Shown here piece by piece: positions 17,480-26,419 of a DNA stretch of 35,505 nt (position 1 is the first letter of the stretch; each line of letters begins with the position of its first letter). Location: assembly GCA_964408435.1 (NCBI GenBank), contig CAYOZL010000019.1:1-35505 (forward strand), given 5' to 3'. Both the position numbers and the translations under genes were made by a program. Under the pieces are notes generated by a model, which was not told the origin of the DNA, made no database searches, and saw only the letters and a list, made by a program, of their open reading frames with translations. This DNA comes from CAYOZL01 sp964408435. Its GTDB lineage: Bacteria; Bdellovibrionota_C; UBA2361; SZUA-149; CAYOZL01.

Positions 17480-18290
17480 CACGTTTTACCAAAGCGTGGA
17501 AGGCCAGCTGGCTTCCCTCGCTTCAGTTGAGATATACGGCAGTGTTGAGTCGTACAATCTTTACAAAATCGTAATCGGTGATATTTCAAAACCAGCAGTA
17601 CTAATCACTGCTGGTGTTCACGGAAACGAGCCTGCTGGCGTACAGGCGGCAATTAAGTTTGCTAATGAACACGCTAAAAATCATCCTGACTTTTGCTTCT
17701 ACATCTACCCATGTTTAAACCCAAGTGGTTACGATCATGGAACAAGGTGGACGGCTGATGAAAGTTTGGATAAGGACCAAAAGGACATCAACAGAGCAAT
17801 GTTCGAAGGCTCTACACTCAAAGAAGCTGTACTTTTTATGGCTTCACTTGAGCAAGGACCTAAGAATTACGTTCTAACTTTTGATCTGCACGAGACACTT
17901 CCGGAAGACTGGGAAGTTATGCTTGAGCAGACTGGGGAATCCGATGGTTTCAAGGATCCCACAGAGTTCTATATGTACGAATGGTGTGTTGAAAACACCC
18001 AATCGTTCGCCCCAATGATTCTTAATCAAGTAGGAAAAATTGGTGATATGTGCAAATGGGAGGAAATCTACGGAGAAAAAAATAACGCCGGAGTTATTAG
18101 CTACCCTGGGTCCTGTCAAAATCCAGACTATGCTGAAGTTACTGTTATTGCTTACTTAACGAAGAAATTCACAAAGCATGCAATTACAACAGAAACTTCA
18201 ACTTCTTTTCCAATGCAACAAAATGTTAAAATGCATATTGAGACAATCAATACTGCACTATACGTTTTGGGGGGTGCGTGCGGTTTTTAA
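17472..18290 (+). CDS. M14/aspartoacylase-like zinc hydrolase
   Basis: The 272-residue protein has the zinc site of M14 carboxypeptidases and the AstE/aspartoacylase group: His50 and Glu53 in AGVHGNEPAG, His140 in FDLHET, and the catalytic-type Glu241 in TTETSTS. NPSGYDHGTRW (83-93) and DINRAM (105-110) supply the usual substrate-binding Asn and Arg residues. Such enzymes either trim one C-terminal residue or remove an acyl group from an amino acid. Both would make sense here: trimming Trp or Met from a peptide, or de-acylating a product made through the nearby acetyltransferase. The ribosome site AAGGAG is strong. GC is about 40% at 17521-17580, against 22-25% in typical neighbours. No signal peptide is seen. 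Confidence 0.75.
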   Translation: MVSTFYQSVEGQLASLASVEIYGSVESYNLYKIVIGDISKPAVLITAGVHGNEPAGVQAAIKFANEHAKNHPDFCFYIYPCLNPSGYDHGTRWTADESLDKDQKDINRAMFEGSTLKEAVLFMASLEQGPKNYVLTFDLHETLPEDWEVMLEQTGESDGFKDPTEFYMYEWCVENTQSFAPMILNQVGKIGDMCKWEEIYGEKNNAGVISYPGSCQNPDYAEVTVIAYLTKKFTKHAITTETSTSFPMQQNVKMHIETINTALYVLGGACGF

Positions 18291-18341
18291 GCAGGCTATG
18301 GTTACCTCACGCCACCCATTTAACTTAAATAGTTAAAATAA

Positions 18342-18375
18342 CTAGCTTAATTACTTAAATATTAAACTAAGCTAG
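18342..18375 (+). terminator. Hairpin downstream of the zinc hydrolase
   Basis: CTAGCTTA (18342-18349) pairs with TAAGCTAG (18368-18375), an 8-bp perfect stem with an 18-base loop. There is no U-run after it, so termination strength is doubtful. Confidence 0.35.
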
Positions 18376-18435
18376 CCATACTATATAAAAGCAATGTAAA
18401 AGTTCATACACATTTTTTAAAGATGAGTTAAGAAT

Positions 18436-19458
18436 TTGAAGAAAAAAATATCAATTATTATTCCAGCTTACAACAGAGCAAAAACAATAAAGAGAGTAAT
18501 AAAATCTATTAGAAGTTCAAACTTTAAAGATTACGAACTCATAGTAGTTGACGATGGAAGTAGTGACGGTACATATGAAATATGTGATGGACTTAGCGAC
18601 AAAGTCATTAGCAATCCAAAAAACCTTGGTGTAAGCAATTCTAGAAAAATAGGCCTAGAAGTAGCAGCTGGAGAAATAGTAATTTTTATAGACTCTGACA
18701 TCATAATAAATGAAAAAACCTTAGAAGAGTTCTATAATTTTTTTATTAACAACAAGAACTATGACGGTGCTACTGGCATGCTTTCAATTAAGCATGAAAA
18801 TAATAATTTCTTTAGCCAGTACAAAAACCTATACATGCACTGGATATTTTCTAAAATACAAATGGATATTACTTTCCTATATGGCTCAATATTCGCAATC
18901 AGAAAGAATGCCCTTGCTAAACTCCCCACCAATACCAACTACGGTGAAGATACTGAATATGGACAACTACTCCACGAAAGTGGTTCTAAATTGGCATTAC
19001 TAAAAGAAGTACAAGTTATGCATTTAAAAAAATACACTTGCACAAGTTTTTTTAAAAATAACTTCTTAATACCTTTTTACTGGACTAAAATTTTTCTCAA
19101 TTACGCTGGGTGGGAACAACTAAAACAAAATAAAAAAGGATTTTCTCATGCCTCAAATTCACAATTATTCAGTATAGCAATCACTGGAATAATAACTCTT
19201 TTAGTTCCATTGTACTTACTTAGCCAGATCTCATTTAATGCTATAATGTTAATTACCCTAATGTGGATTATTATTAATTTAAAATTTACAATTTTTTGTA
19301 TTAAAGAAAAAGGTCTCATATTCGGCATATCTAGTTTACTTATCACCTTGCCAGATAATTTTATTATGGGGTTAGGTATATTGTCAGGATTTATTTTTCA
19401 TCTTCCAGACTTTATTAAAAAAAAAGATTCTAACTTTTCCCCAATAAAGTCTGTTTAA
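18436..19458 (+). CDS. Family 2 glycosyltransferase with C-terminal membrane helices
   Basis: The 340-residue protein starts at TTG. The GT-A fold is clear: KISIIIPAYNRAKTI at the N-terminus, VVDDGSSDGT near residue 40, and a DxD motif in IFIDSDIII near residue 80. A GEDTEYG stretch near residue 175 is the likely acceptor/base region. Two hydrophobic segments lie after residue 240, so it is membrane-associated. It is followed 4 bases later by the ABC exporter. The sugar donor and the acceptor are unknown; it may glycosylate the exported product. Confidence 0.8.
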   Translation: MKKKISIIIPAYNRAKTIKRVIKSIRSSNFKDYELIVVDDGSSDGTYEICDGLSDKVISNPKNLGVSNSRKIGLEVAAGEIVIFIDSDIIINEKTLEEFYNFFINNKNYDGATGMLSIKHENNNFFSQYKNLYMHWIFSKIQMDITFLYGSIFAIRKNALAKLPTNTNYGEDTEYGQLLHESGSKLALLKEVQVMHLKKYTCTSFFKNNFLIPFYWTKIFLNYAGWEQLKQNKKGFSHASNSQLFSIAITGIITLLVPLYLLSQISFNAIMLITLMWIIINLKFTIFCIKEKGLIFGISSLLITLPDNFIMGLGILSGFIFHLPDFIKKKDSNFSPIKSV

Positions 19459-19462
19459 ATAT

Positions 19463-21238
19463 ATGCTTGACTCATTTAACAAGTTACACACAAATCATTC
19501 TTTTTTAAAATATCTATTCAAAAATTACAAAACTGAAACAATAACAACATTAATACTTTCAATTTTCGTTAGTTTTACAGAAGGACTTGCTCTTATTATT
19601 TTACTCCCTCTCTTAGAAATCGCGGGAGTTGATACCTCTTCAGGCAAAACTGCAGATTTAGTTGAACAAATTAAAAATATATTTAGCACTCAAGGACTTA
19701 CTTTTTCAATTACAAGCACTTTAACTGTTTTTATTTTCATTTCTCTTACTAATGAATTCCTTTACAGCCTAAGAGCTGAAAAAAATGAAACTTTATATCA
19801 AAAAATTCAATTAAACTTAAGAAAAAAACTCTACATTGCTGCTACTGAAAGCAAGTGGTCTTACTTTTTAAGCAAAAATAAGCAAAAACTTCAGCACTAC
19901 ATTGTTAACGAGATACCAAACATCAGCCTTTTACTACAAACTCTTGTAAATATATTTGTAGATGTTTCAATTATATTAGTTTACTTAGCGATTGCTTTAT
20001 TTATATCGTTCAAACTCACATTATTAATCATGACTATGTCACTTATTTTAAGTGTTATTTTTATTCCTCGCCTACAAAAATCAAAGGCTTTAGGAAAACT
20101 TTGTGTATTAGAAACTGAGAACTTAAGCTTAATTACCGCTGAAGACTTTAGAGGAGCTAAAGAAGCAAGAATATACAACAACCAAGATATTAATTTAAAA
20201 AAATACACATCTTCAATTCAACAAATAGCTAAATACTATATTAACTTTACGAAACTACAATCTAACGCAAAAGTTTTTTATCAAGCTGGAGGTTCGATAA
20301 CTCTTTCTGCTATCCTTTATTACTCTATAGTGTATTTAAAACTCTCTCCTTCTGACTTGCTTTTCATGATAATACTATTTTATAGGGTAATGCCAAAATT
20401 TGCTAAACTGCAATTTCTTTATGTAAAATTTTTTAGACTACTCCCTTCATTTGAAAAAATTACACATGAAATAAATCTATTTGAAAAGTATCAAAAAGAA
20501 ATAGCAGATATTAGCAAGAAAATTATTTTTAAAAACAATATACAATTTGATAACGTTAGTTTAACTCAGAATCATTCTCTTCTTTTTAAAAATTGCAATA
20601 TCGAGATATTACCAGGCAAAATCATAGGCCTCACTGGTGATTCTGGTGCAGGCAAATCATGTTTAATAGACCTTCTATTAGGACTAAAGAAACCTACGAC
20701 TGGAGAGATCTTAGTTGATAAGCAAAAATTAAACCAAGTTTCAACAAGTAATTGGGGAAGCAATATTAGTTATGTTGGGCAAAAAGCTTTTCTTTTAAAC
20801 AATACTATAAGAGATAACTTTAAATGGGTGCGAGACAAAATAACAGATGAAGAAATTTGGGAAGCACTAAAAATAGCAAATGTAAGCAACTTCGTAGCAA
20901 AATTACAAAAGCAAATTGATACTAAAATTGGAGAAGAAGGCATTCAAATTTCTGGTGGAGAATATAAAAGGATTGCAATAGCATGCGCGCTAGCAAGAGA
21001 TTCAAAGCTTTTAATCTTAGATGAAGCAACTAACTCATTAGACAAAAAAAATGAAAAAGAGATCTTGGACAATATTAGCAAAACTATAAATGATAAATCT
21101 ATTTTCATAGTTAGCCATAAACTCTCAACAATTAAATATTGCGATTTAATATATAAAATTGAAAGTCAATGCATAATAGATTACGGCAGTTGGAATAATT
21201 TCAAAAATACTATTAATATAAACACCCTGTCTTTATAA
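19463..21238 (+). CDS. ABC exporter, fused membrane and ATPase domains
   Basis: The 591-residue half-transporter has about six transmembrane helices in residues 20-320, then a nucleotide-binding domain with Walker A GDSGAGKS near 391, signature ISGGEYKRIA near 496 and Walker B LLILDEATNSLD near 516. There is no N-terminal C39 peptidase domain, so leader removal must be done elsewhere. It is the only transporter in the window and sits between the glycosyltransferase and a signal peptidase-like gene, each within a few bases, so the three are probably co-transcribed. Export of a peptide or small product is inferred from context. Confidence 0.9.
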   Translation: MLDSFNKLHTNHSFLKYLFKNYKTETITTLILSIFVSFTEGLALIILLPLLEIAGVDTSSGKTADLVEQIKNIFSTQGLTFSITSTLTVFIFISLTNEFLYSLRAEKNETLYQKIQLNLRKKLYIAATESKWSYFLSKNKQKLQHYIVNEIPNISLLLQTLVNIFVDVSIILVYLAIALFISFKLTLLIMTMSLILSVIFIPRLQKSKALGKLCVLETENLSLITAEDFRGAKEARIYNNQDINLKKYTSSIQQIAKYYINFTKLQSNAKVFYQAGGSITLSAILYYSIVYLKLSPSDLLFMIILFYRVMPKFAKLQFLYVKFFRLLPSFEKITHEINLFEKYQKEIADISKKIIFKNNIQFDNVSLTQNHSLLFKNCNIEILPGKIIGLTGDSGAGKSCLIDLLLGLKKPTTGEILVDKQKLNQVSTSNWGSNISYVGQKAFLLNNTIRDNFKWVRDKITDEEIWEALKIANVSNFVAKLQKQIDTKIGEEGIQISGGEYKRIAIACALARDSKLLILDEATNSLDKKNEKEILDNISKTINDKSIFIVSHKLSTIKYCDLIYKIESQCIIDYGSWNNFKNTININTLSL

Positions 21239-21240
21239 CC

Positions 21241-21789
21241 ATGGAAAGTAAGAATAAACATAAAGAGGTTGCACGAGAGTTAAAAGATCGATTTTTTAGC
21301 GCTACAGGTAAAGAAATATTCAAACTAACTGGGAACAGCATGCTCCCTTATCTAAAAGAAAACGATGAAGTATTAACTGTAAAATTAAAACTCTCAAATA
21401 TAAATAGAGGAGATATTATCGTTTTCAGTGACGCAAGGAATCTAGTAGCTCATAGAGTAATTTATAAAAAAGAAGAAGAAATTCTTATTAAAGGAGATAA
21501 CAGAATAACTATTGATCACAATATAGACCTTACTAAAGGGATCAAAAAAGCGATTAAGATAACTCGAAAAGATACAGTTATTGACTTATCTAGTCGCAAC
21601 GGAATTCTAACTAATGAAATGCTAACTTTTATTTCTTACTTTGAATTAATAACAGTTGGTAAACTACATAAAATAATCAATACAAACTCTGCTAATAGTA
21701 TTACTGATTTATGTTTTAGAATATTAAGAACTCCTCGCTATGTTTCTGCACTACTAATCTTATTATTTATCAAAAAAAACAAAATTTAA
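21241..21789 (+). CDS. S26 signal peptidase-like protein with Ser/His dyad
   Basis: The 182-residue product has the SMLP motif with nucleophile Ser33 in LTGNSMLPYL and AHRV with His71 where bacterial signal peptidase I has Lys; this Ser/His form is that of the SipW/Sec11 type. GDIIVF and KGDN follow, as in the S24/S26 fold. Residues 145-180 end in a hydrophobic stretch (YVSALLILLFI) that could anchor it. The gene starts 2 bases after the exporter stop. Such short S26 genes occur with PqqD/HprK/nucleotidyltransferase sets. A role in processing the exported peptide is inferred. Confidence 0.75.
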   Translation: MESKNKHKEVARELKDRFFSATGKEIFKLTGNSMLPYLKENDEVLTVKLKLSNINRGDIIVFSDARNLVAHRVIYKKEEEILIKGDNRITIDHNIDLTKGIKKAIKITRKDTVIDLSSRNGILTNEMLTFISYFELITVGKLHKIINTNSANSITDLCFRILRTPRYVSALLILLFIKKNKI

Positions 21790-21900
21790 TCTAATAATTA
21801 CAAAGGCTTAAAGAGCAAATCACCATTGCTTACTATTTAGGTATAACAATGTAAGTTCGTTCTTTTATTATTTTTTTATTGTAGATAGATGTATGCTCAT

Positions 21901-21923
21901 TTCTATTAGCTTTAGCTATAGAA
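21901..21923 (+). promoter_or_regulatory. Hairpin in the leader of the acetyltransferase gene
   Basis: TTCTAT-T-AGCT-TT-AGCT-ATAGAA folds with a single bulged T, ending 43 bases before the ATG. It could be an RNA control element; no known class is recognised. Confidence 0.3.
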
Positions 21924-21966
21924 GTGAGTGAAATAAACAACAACAGTAAATAAAGGTATACTTAAA

Positions 21967-23265
21967 ATGAATCACGCTATCCAAGAGCTTGATGTTGATA
22001 TTAATCCCAGCACTGTATGCAAGGATTCAACTCAAGACAAAATCAGTTTTACTTCTAAAGCTGGCTTTAAAGGAGTTATTGACAACTCATTGATGCACAT
22101 TCCAAATGGCATCAAAGTTGCCACTACTTCACTCGGAGTGAAGGATAGTGGTGCAGCTGACTTCACAGTCATGCTACTCGAAGAACCTGGCAACGTCGCT
22201 GGTGTCTTCACTAAGTCAAGATCGGCTTCCCCTAACGTCGCAAGAAACCGAGAAATCGTTAAAAGTGGCGTAGCACAGGCAGTGGTAGTGAACTCTGGCA
22301 ACGCCAATGTTTTCACACCCACTGCGACAGAAGACCTAAATGAAATTTCTGAATTAGTTGCTGCGGAATTCAACGTTGCACCAGAGAAACAAATTATTTG
22401 TCAAACTGGTGTAATTGGCGTCGAATTACCAATGGACAAATTTAGGAGCGGAGTTCCGGGCTTAAGCTCGAAGCTTACAGAGGGAGACCTCGCGAGTGCT
22501 TCTGAAGGGATCTTGACTACAGATGTAGGGCCCAAAGTGGCTAGCTTCAAATTTGGTGACGTTATTATTAGCGGCATCGCAAAAGGAGCTGGCATGATTG
22601 AACCAAACATGGCGACCATGTTGGTCTACTTCTTCACGAATGCAAAGCTTTCTTCTGAAAAGCTGTTACTTGCACTTAGGAACTGTACCGATGTCTCGTT
22701 CAACTGCATTAGCGTTGACACAGACACTAGTACGAGTGACTCCGTAGTGCTTGTATCAACTAACGAAGTTGAGCCAAGCGTGGACGAAGAAGAGGTCTTC
22801 AATGCTGCTTTAAAAGCAATGTGCGTAAAGCTAGCAAAAGATGTTGTCAGTCAAGGTGAGGGAGTTACAAAGACTATCGAGGCAAAAGTTGCTACCGATG
22901 AGTCCTATGAATTTTCTCATGCCTTGGCTAAGTCAATTATCAATTCTCCCCTTGTCAAAACCGCTATTCACGGTGGCGACCCAAACTGGGGAAGAATTGT
23001 TATGGCACTTGGTAAACCGATTCAAGGTTTTCAGGATGCTCCAGGATTTGATCCAAGCAAAGTAAAAATAACGTTACAAGGAATAACCGTTTTTAACGGA
23101 ATGCAACCTTGCAACACCAATTTTGCTAAGCTCTCTGAATCAATGCAGGACGCAAAAGATATTTACGTGGATGTGTCAATCAACAATGGGAGACATATCG
23201 CTCGAGCTTGGGGTTGCAACCTCTCGAACGAGTACATCCACATCAATGCCGACTATACTTCTTAA
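21967..23265 (+). CDS. argJ: ArgJ-family ornithine acetyltransferase, resembling OAT2 of the clavulanic acid cluster
   Basis: The 432-residue protein is a self-cleaving ArgJ: GIAKGAGMIEPNMATM (203-218) holds the cleavage site before nucleophile Thr217. Other family blocks are VVVNSGNANV (106-115), DTDTSTSD, VNSPLVKTAIHGGDPNWGR and the C-terminal NADYTS. ADFTVML and GVFTKSRSASPNV near the N-terminus look, from memory, more like ORF6/OAT2 of clavulanic acid clusters than like housekeeping ArgJ, which usually has FTTN or FTRN there. The enzyme moves acetyl between ornithine and glutamate and may supply or protect arginine-type precursors. It has about 30 extra N-terminal residues. GC is far above its neighbours (29 of 60 at 22201-22260). 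No other arginine-biosynthesis gene lies nearby, which favours a specialised role. Confidence 0.88.
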   Translation: MNHAIQELDVDINPSTVCKDSTQDKISFTSKAGFKGVIDNSLMHIPNGIKVATTSLGVKDSGAADFTVMLLEEPGNVAGVFTKSRSASPNVARNREIVKSGVAQAVVVNSGNANVFTPTATEDLNEISELVAAEFNVAPEKQIICQTGVIGVELPMDKFRSGVPGLSSKLTEGDLASASEGILTTDVGPKVASFKFGDVIISGIAKGAGMIEPNMATMLVYFFTNAKLSSEKLLLALRNCTDVSFNCISVDTDTSTSDSVVLVSTNEVEPSVDEEEVFNAALKAMCVKLAKDVVSQGEGVTKTIEAKVATDESYEFSHALAKSIINSPLVKTAIHGGDPNWGRIVMALGKPIQGFQDAPGFDPSKVKITLQGITVFNGMQPCNTNFAKLSESMQDAKDIYVDVSINNGRHIARAWGCNLSNEYIHINADYTS

Positions 23266-23270
23266 CATTA

Positions 23271-23310
23271 GGAGTGAAGCACGGCTGGTTGTACCGCTGT
23301 GTTTCACTCC
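23271..23310 (+). terminator. Bidirectional-looking terminator between acetyltransferase and ureohydrolase
   Basis: GGAGTGAA (23271-23278) pairs with TTCACTCC (23303-23310), and inner GCACGG/CCGCTGTGT bases extend the stem. It follows the acetyltransferase stop by 5 bases and overlaps the stop of the convergent ureohydrolase gene, so it probably serves both. Confidence 0.65.
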
Positions 23311-24161
23311 TTCATCTTATACTCCTGTCCAATAATTAATTCATATATCAAGCTTGCAGCTAGCAATGAAGTAATATTAGAGCTATCGTATTTTGGAGCG
23401 ACTTCTACTAAATCAGCTGCTATCAAATTTAATTTTGAGAATTCTCTAATAATATTGATAATCTCATAACTTGATATTCCTCCTACTACAGGAGTACCAG
23501 TTCCGGGCGCATAAGAAGGATCTACAACATCAATATCAATAGATAGATAATATGGAAGCTCTTTGTTTTCAATGAGACTTAAAACATCTTCAAGCGACTT
23601 TTTAAGTTGGTCAACTTTAATAATTTTAGAACCACTGCTATTAGCATAATCAAGACCATTTTTTCTAACTTGGCCTCTTATACCTAGTTGGACTAGATTA
23701 TCAGGTTTAATTAATCCCTCTTCAAGTATATTCTTAAAAGTTGCTCCATGATGATATTTTCTTTCATCAATTTCATCGAAGGTATCTAAGTGAGCATCTA
23801 ATTGGAGAACACCAAAATTTTTCTCTCCATAAAGCTTAGCCATCGCTCTAATAATTGCCAAAGTAATGGAATGATCTCCCCCAATAAATACTGGAAAAAC
23901 TTCTTTACTCACTACATTAGTATCAAGAAGTTTCAATTCAATTTCTTTTAATGCTTCTTCTTCTAAGTCCAATTTAGATTCTAGGCTTGAATTTAAAAAA
24001 TAATCTTTTAAATTCTTTTTTGTTGAAGACTGATAAAAGACACTTAATTCTCTAAACTTAATTAGCTCTTCTCTAATTTTTGCTGGCCCCTCACTTGCCC
24101 CCTTTCTCCAATAAGCACCTAAGTCATAAGGGATTTCTACCAATTTAACTTCTTTAATCAT
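23304..24161 (-). CDS. Ureohydrolase (agmatinase / proclavaminate amidinohydrolase-like)
   Basis: The 285-residue enzyme keeps all expected di-manganese ligands: His97 in GGDHS, Asp122, His124 and Asp126 in LDAHLDT, and Asp209 and Asp211 in SIDIDVVDP, followed by YAPGTGTPVVGG. It should remove urea from a guanidino group. Motifs alone do not separate agmatinase from proclavaminate amidinohydrolase (PAH), which does this in clavam biosynthesis. The nearby CEAS- and BLS-like genes and OAT2-like neighbour make a PAH-like role attractive. Its ATG overlaps the stop of the caspase-like gene (TAATG), so the two are translationally coupled, which is odd for a housekeeping agmatinase. Confidence 0.85.
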   Translation of the reverse strand: MIKEVKLVEIPYDLGAYWRKGASEGPAKIREELIKFRELSVFYQSSTKKNLKDYFLNSSLESKLDLEEEALKEIELKLLDTNVVSKEVFPVFIGGDHSITLAIIRAMAKLYGEKNFGVLQLDAHLDTFDEIDERKYHHGATFKNILEEGLIKPDNLVQLGIRGQVRKNGLDYANSSGSKIIKVDQLKKSLEDVLSLIENKELPYYLSIDIDVVDPSYAPGTGTPVVGGISSYEIINIIREFSKLNLIAADLVEVAPKYDSSNITSLLAASLIYELIIGQEYKMKE

Positions 24162-26296
24162 TAGACAAGTATCCTAATCGGCCTCCTTAATATTACAAAA
24201 TTTTCATTAAACATTACCAAAGCACCAATATAGTGAAGACCTGCAGGCCAAGAGTCATCCAAATTGACTGCATTCAGATTAAAATTCACTTCAGAACTAT
24301 CTATAACAGTAATTCCTTTTTTAATCTCTTGAAAAGCGCTTTTAGATTGCCATTGAAAAGGTTCCACAAAAAAAGAAACTATATAATTAACTCTTCCTGG
24401 AATTAAATAATCAAACTTAATACTTAATTGATTCTCTTCTTTTAATCCCCATTCATTTTTAGTTATTATTTGTGCATTTTGGAAACAGGAAAAACCGTCA
24501 AAAATTTCGCCACAGTTTAAACATACTTCCCATTTAGAACTTTGATTAATATGTGCTAAATAACGATATTGTCGAGTCCTAATTGATAAAGAATTACAAT
24601 AACAACATTTTCTTAATGCAGAGTCTTCGACTCCCATTTCAGAGCTGTCATCTAAAATAGTTTTTACTCTTAATCCAGTTGGCTCTGTTTGAACTAGCGT
24701 TGACAGAAGCTGATGCCAACTTTCATGTAAACTTGAATAGCAACCATTTTGAAGTTGAAAAACAGTAATAGTGCTTAGTTTCTGTTTTTTTCTTACAGAT
24801 TGATTTACCTTAACACCAAGCTGCCAAGATGAATCTATTGCTCTAGACAAATTATCAATTGAGTTAGTAAAAGCTGGGGAATTATTACTCTTCTTCTCCC
24901 TCAAAGCTGAGACAATAGACCTATAAAAATTTAATTTGTTAAAATAATCTGCAGTTATTTCTTTTTGAATAAAATAATCATTACTTTTTATCTTTAATTT
25001 TTCCTGGTCTAAGCCCATATAGCGTAAACACTCTTCATAAGATAAATAATTAAACATTTCAGACACAGATTCTTCTAAGGATTTCCCTATATTTAGTTTA
25101 AACTCAGGGTCACCAAAAAAGATTCTCTTATTATCCTGCTCATCAACCACTTTGCTATCTAAATCAGAGCAAGCATTTACAGCCTCACTGAGAGTCTCAA
25201 AATTAGGAATACTATTATAAAGCTCTTTCCCATATTCTATACCACCTAAAACAGAAGAATATGTAGCAATAATACTACTTACGTAGCTGCCATTCGCCAA
25301 CTGATAAACTAATTGTGTTTTATCATCATACAAATTTGTACTTAATAATGAAGCATAACATGCCGAAAGGCATAATACTTTAACCTTTAACTTATCAATT
25401 GAAATTCTAGTGTTGCTATCGTCTGTCCGATTACAAATATTACTTGAAAAACAAGCTGGTATATTTTCTAAATTATTAAAATCTGTATTCACACTTTCTC
25501 TAGCGCAAAGAATCTGATTTCCTAAGTAAGCATTAATGCCATTGGAATGAGTATCAATAAAAGCTAGCTTAAATGGATTTATTAATTCTTCTTTTAAACC
25601 TTTAGAAGCTCCAAAATAAGCTACAACATCATTTGACTCAAAACGAACATCTTTATCATAGAGTGGATATACAAAAAGACTTTTTCTTTGTTTGGTATCT
25701 ATGTTTTTAGAAAAAAGTAATGTTTTTAACATAAACATTTCTGCTACTTCTGGATCCTTATCATAGAAAAAGCCTATCGGAATATTTTTTGTTGAATTTT
25801 CAACAATTCTTTCAAAGCTTGGCAAATTTAACTTATTTGAGAGAACCATAAAGTACGATTTTGGATCAATCTCTTCATAAAAATTAAAAAATGAATTAAA
25901 ATCCTCAAAGCAAACTACCTGTCTATTTAAAAGCAAACCTAAAGACAACGCTTGCCTTAAGCCTTCCTCCCCTATCACGCTTACTATAGGCTTATTATTT
26001 AAATCTGAATTATCTTGACCAGAGAAAGTCCTTAGTATTTTTTTCTCATTAGCAATTTCAAAGATACTCGAATGAACAATTTTTAGACTAGAAGAAAATA
26101 ATTTATTTTCTGAGAAATTTATTACTTCAGCTGCTACTCCTAAGAAATCGATTGTTTCCTCAATTTTTTTTATGCTTGTCTTAAAAAAGATTGGTAAAGC
26201 TATTCTAGTTTGCTCTATATCATTAAAAGATAGACATAGACTTAAAGCATTGCAGTAGTCTTGCTTAGTTTTAGTTTTTATTAAAAAAACTTTCAT
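24161..26296 (-). CDS. Caspase/gingipain-like (clan CD) cysteine peptidase with zinc ribbon, copy 2
   Basis: ATG 26296 (MKVFLIK) is preferred to the TTG two codons earlier because copy 1 starts MKVLII. The 711-residue product repeats the layout of copy 1: unrecognised N-terminal part, catalytic His250 in FIDTHSNGIN, catalytic Cys313 in LCLSACYA, FFGDPEF near 395, a zinc ribbon from Cys564, 567, 592 and 595, and a beta-rich tail. Both copies also share an IPIGFF(Y/F) segment before the catalytic domain. Sequence identity looks low outside these blocks, so the duplication is old. Its gene partners differ (ureohydrolase here; methyltransferase and radical SAM for copy 1), suggesting each peptidase serves its own peptide. 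Confidence 0.75.
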   Translation of the reverse strand: MKVFLIKTKTKQDYCNALSLCLSFNDIEQTRIALPIFFKTSIKKIEETIDFLGVAAEVINFSENKLFSSSLKIVHSSIFEIANEKKILRTFSGQDNSDLNNKPIVSVIGEEGLRQALSLGLLLNRQVVCFEDFNSFFNFYEEIDPKSYFMVLSNKLNLPSFERIVENSTKNIPIGFFYDKDPEVAEMFMLKTLLFSKNIDTKQRKSLFVYPLYDKDVRFESNDVVAYFGASKGLKEELINPFKLAFIDTHSNGINAYLGNQILCARESVNTDFNNLENIPACFSSNICNRTDDSNTRISIDKLKVKVLCLSACYASLLSTNLYDDKTQLVYQLANGSYVSSIIATYSSVLGGIEYGKELYNSIPNFETLSEAVNACSDLDSKVVDEQDNKRIFFGDPEFKLNIGKSLEESVSEMFNYLSYEECLRYMGLDQEKLKIKSNDYFIQKEITADYFNKLNFYRSIVSALREKKSNNSPAFTNSIDNLSRAIDSSWQLGVKVNQSVRKKQKLSTITVFQLQNGCYSSLHESWHQLLSTLVQTEPTGLRVKTILDDSSEMGVEDSALRKCCYCNSLSIRTRQYRYLAHINQSSKWEVCLNCGEIFDGFSCFQNAQIITKNEWGLKEENQLSIKFDYLIPGRVNYIVSFFVEPFQWQSKSAFQEIKKGITVIDSSEVNFNLNAVNLDDSWPAGLHYIGALVMFNENFVILRRPIRILV

Positions 26297-26419
26297 TCCC
26301 AATGTTACTATCCCTATAGCTAATATATAAAAAAAGAATTATCTAATAATATAGTTTACAAACTTTATAACAAATTCTAATTTAGAACTCACATAATTTT
26401 AAAATAACAATAAATAAAG

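Larger units (their letters stand above)
17399..18309. repeat. 11-bp perfect inverted repeat flanking the zinc hydrolase gene
   Basis: TGAGGTAACCA at 17399-17409 recurs inverted as TGGTTACCTCA at 18299-18309, just outside the two ends of the gene at 17472-18290. The gene also has higher GC than its neighbours. No direct target duplication was noticed. Confidence 0.6.
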
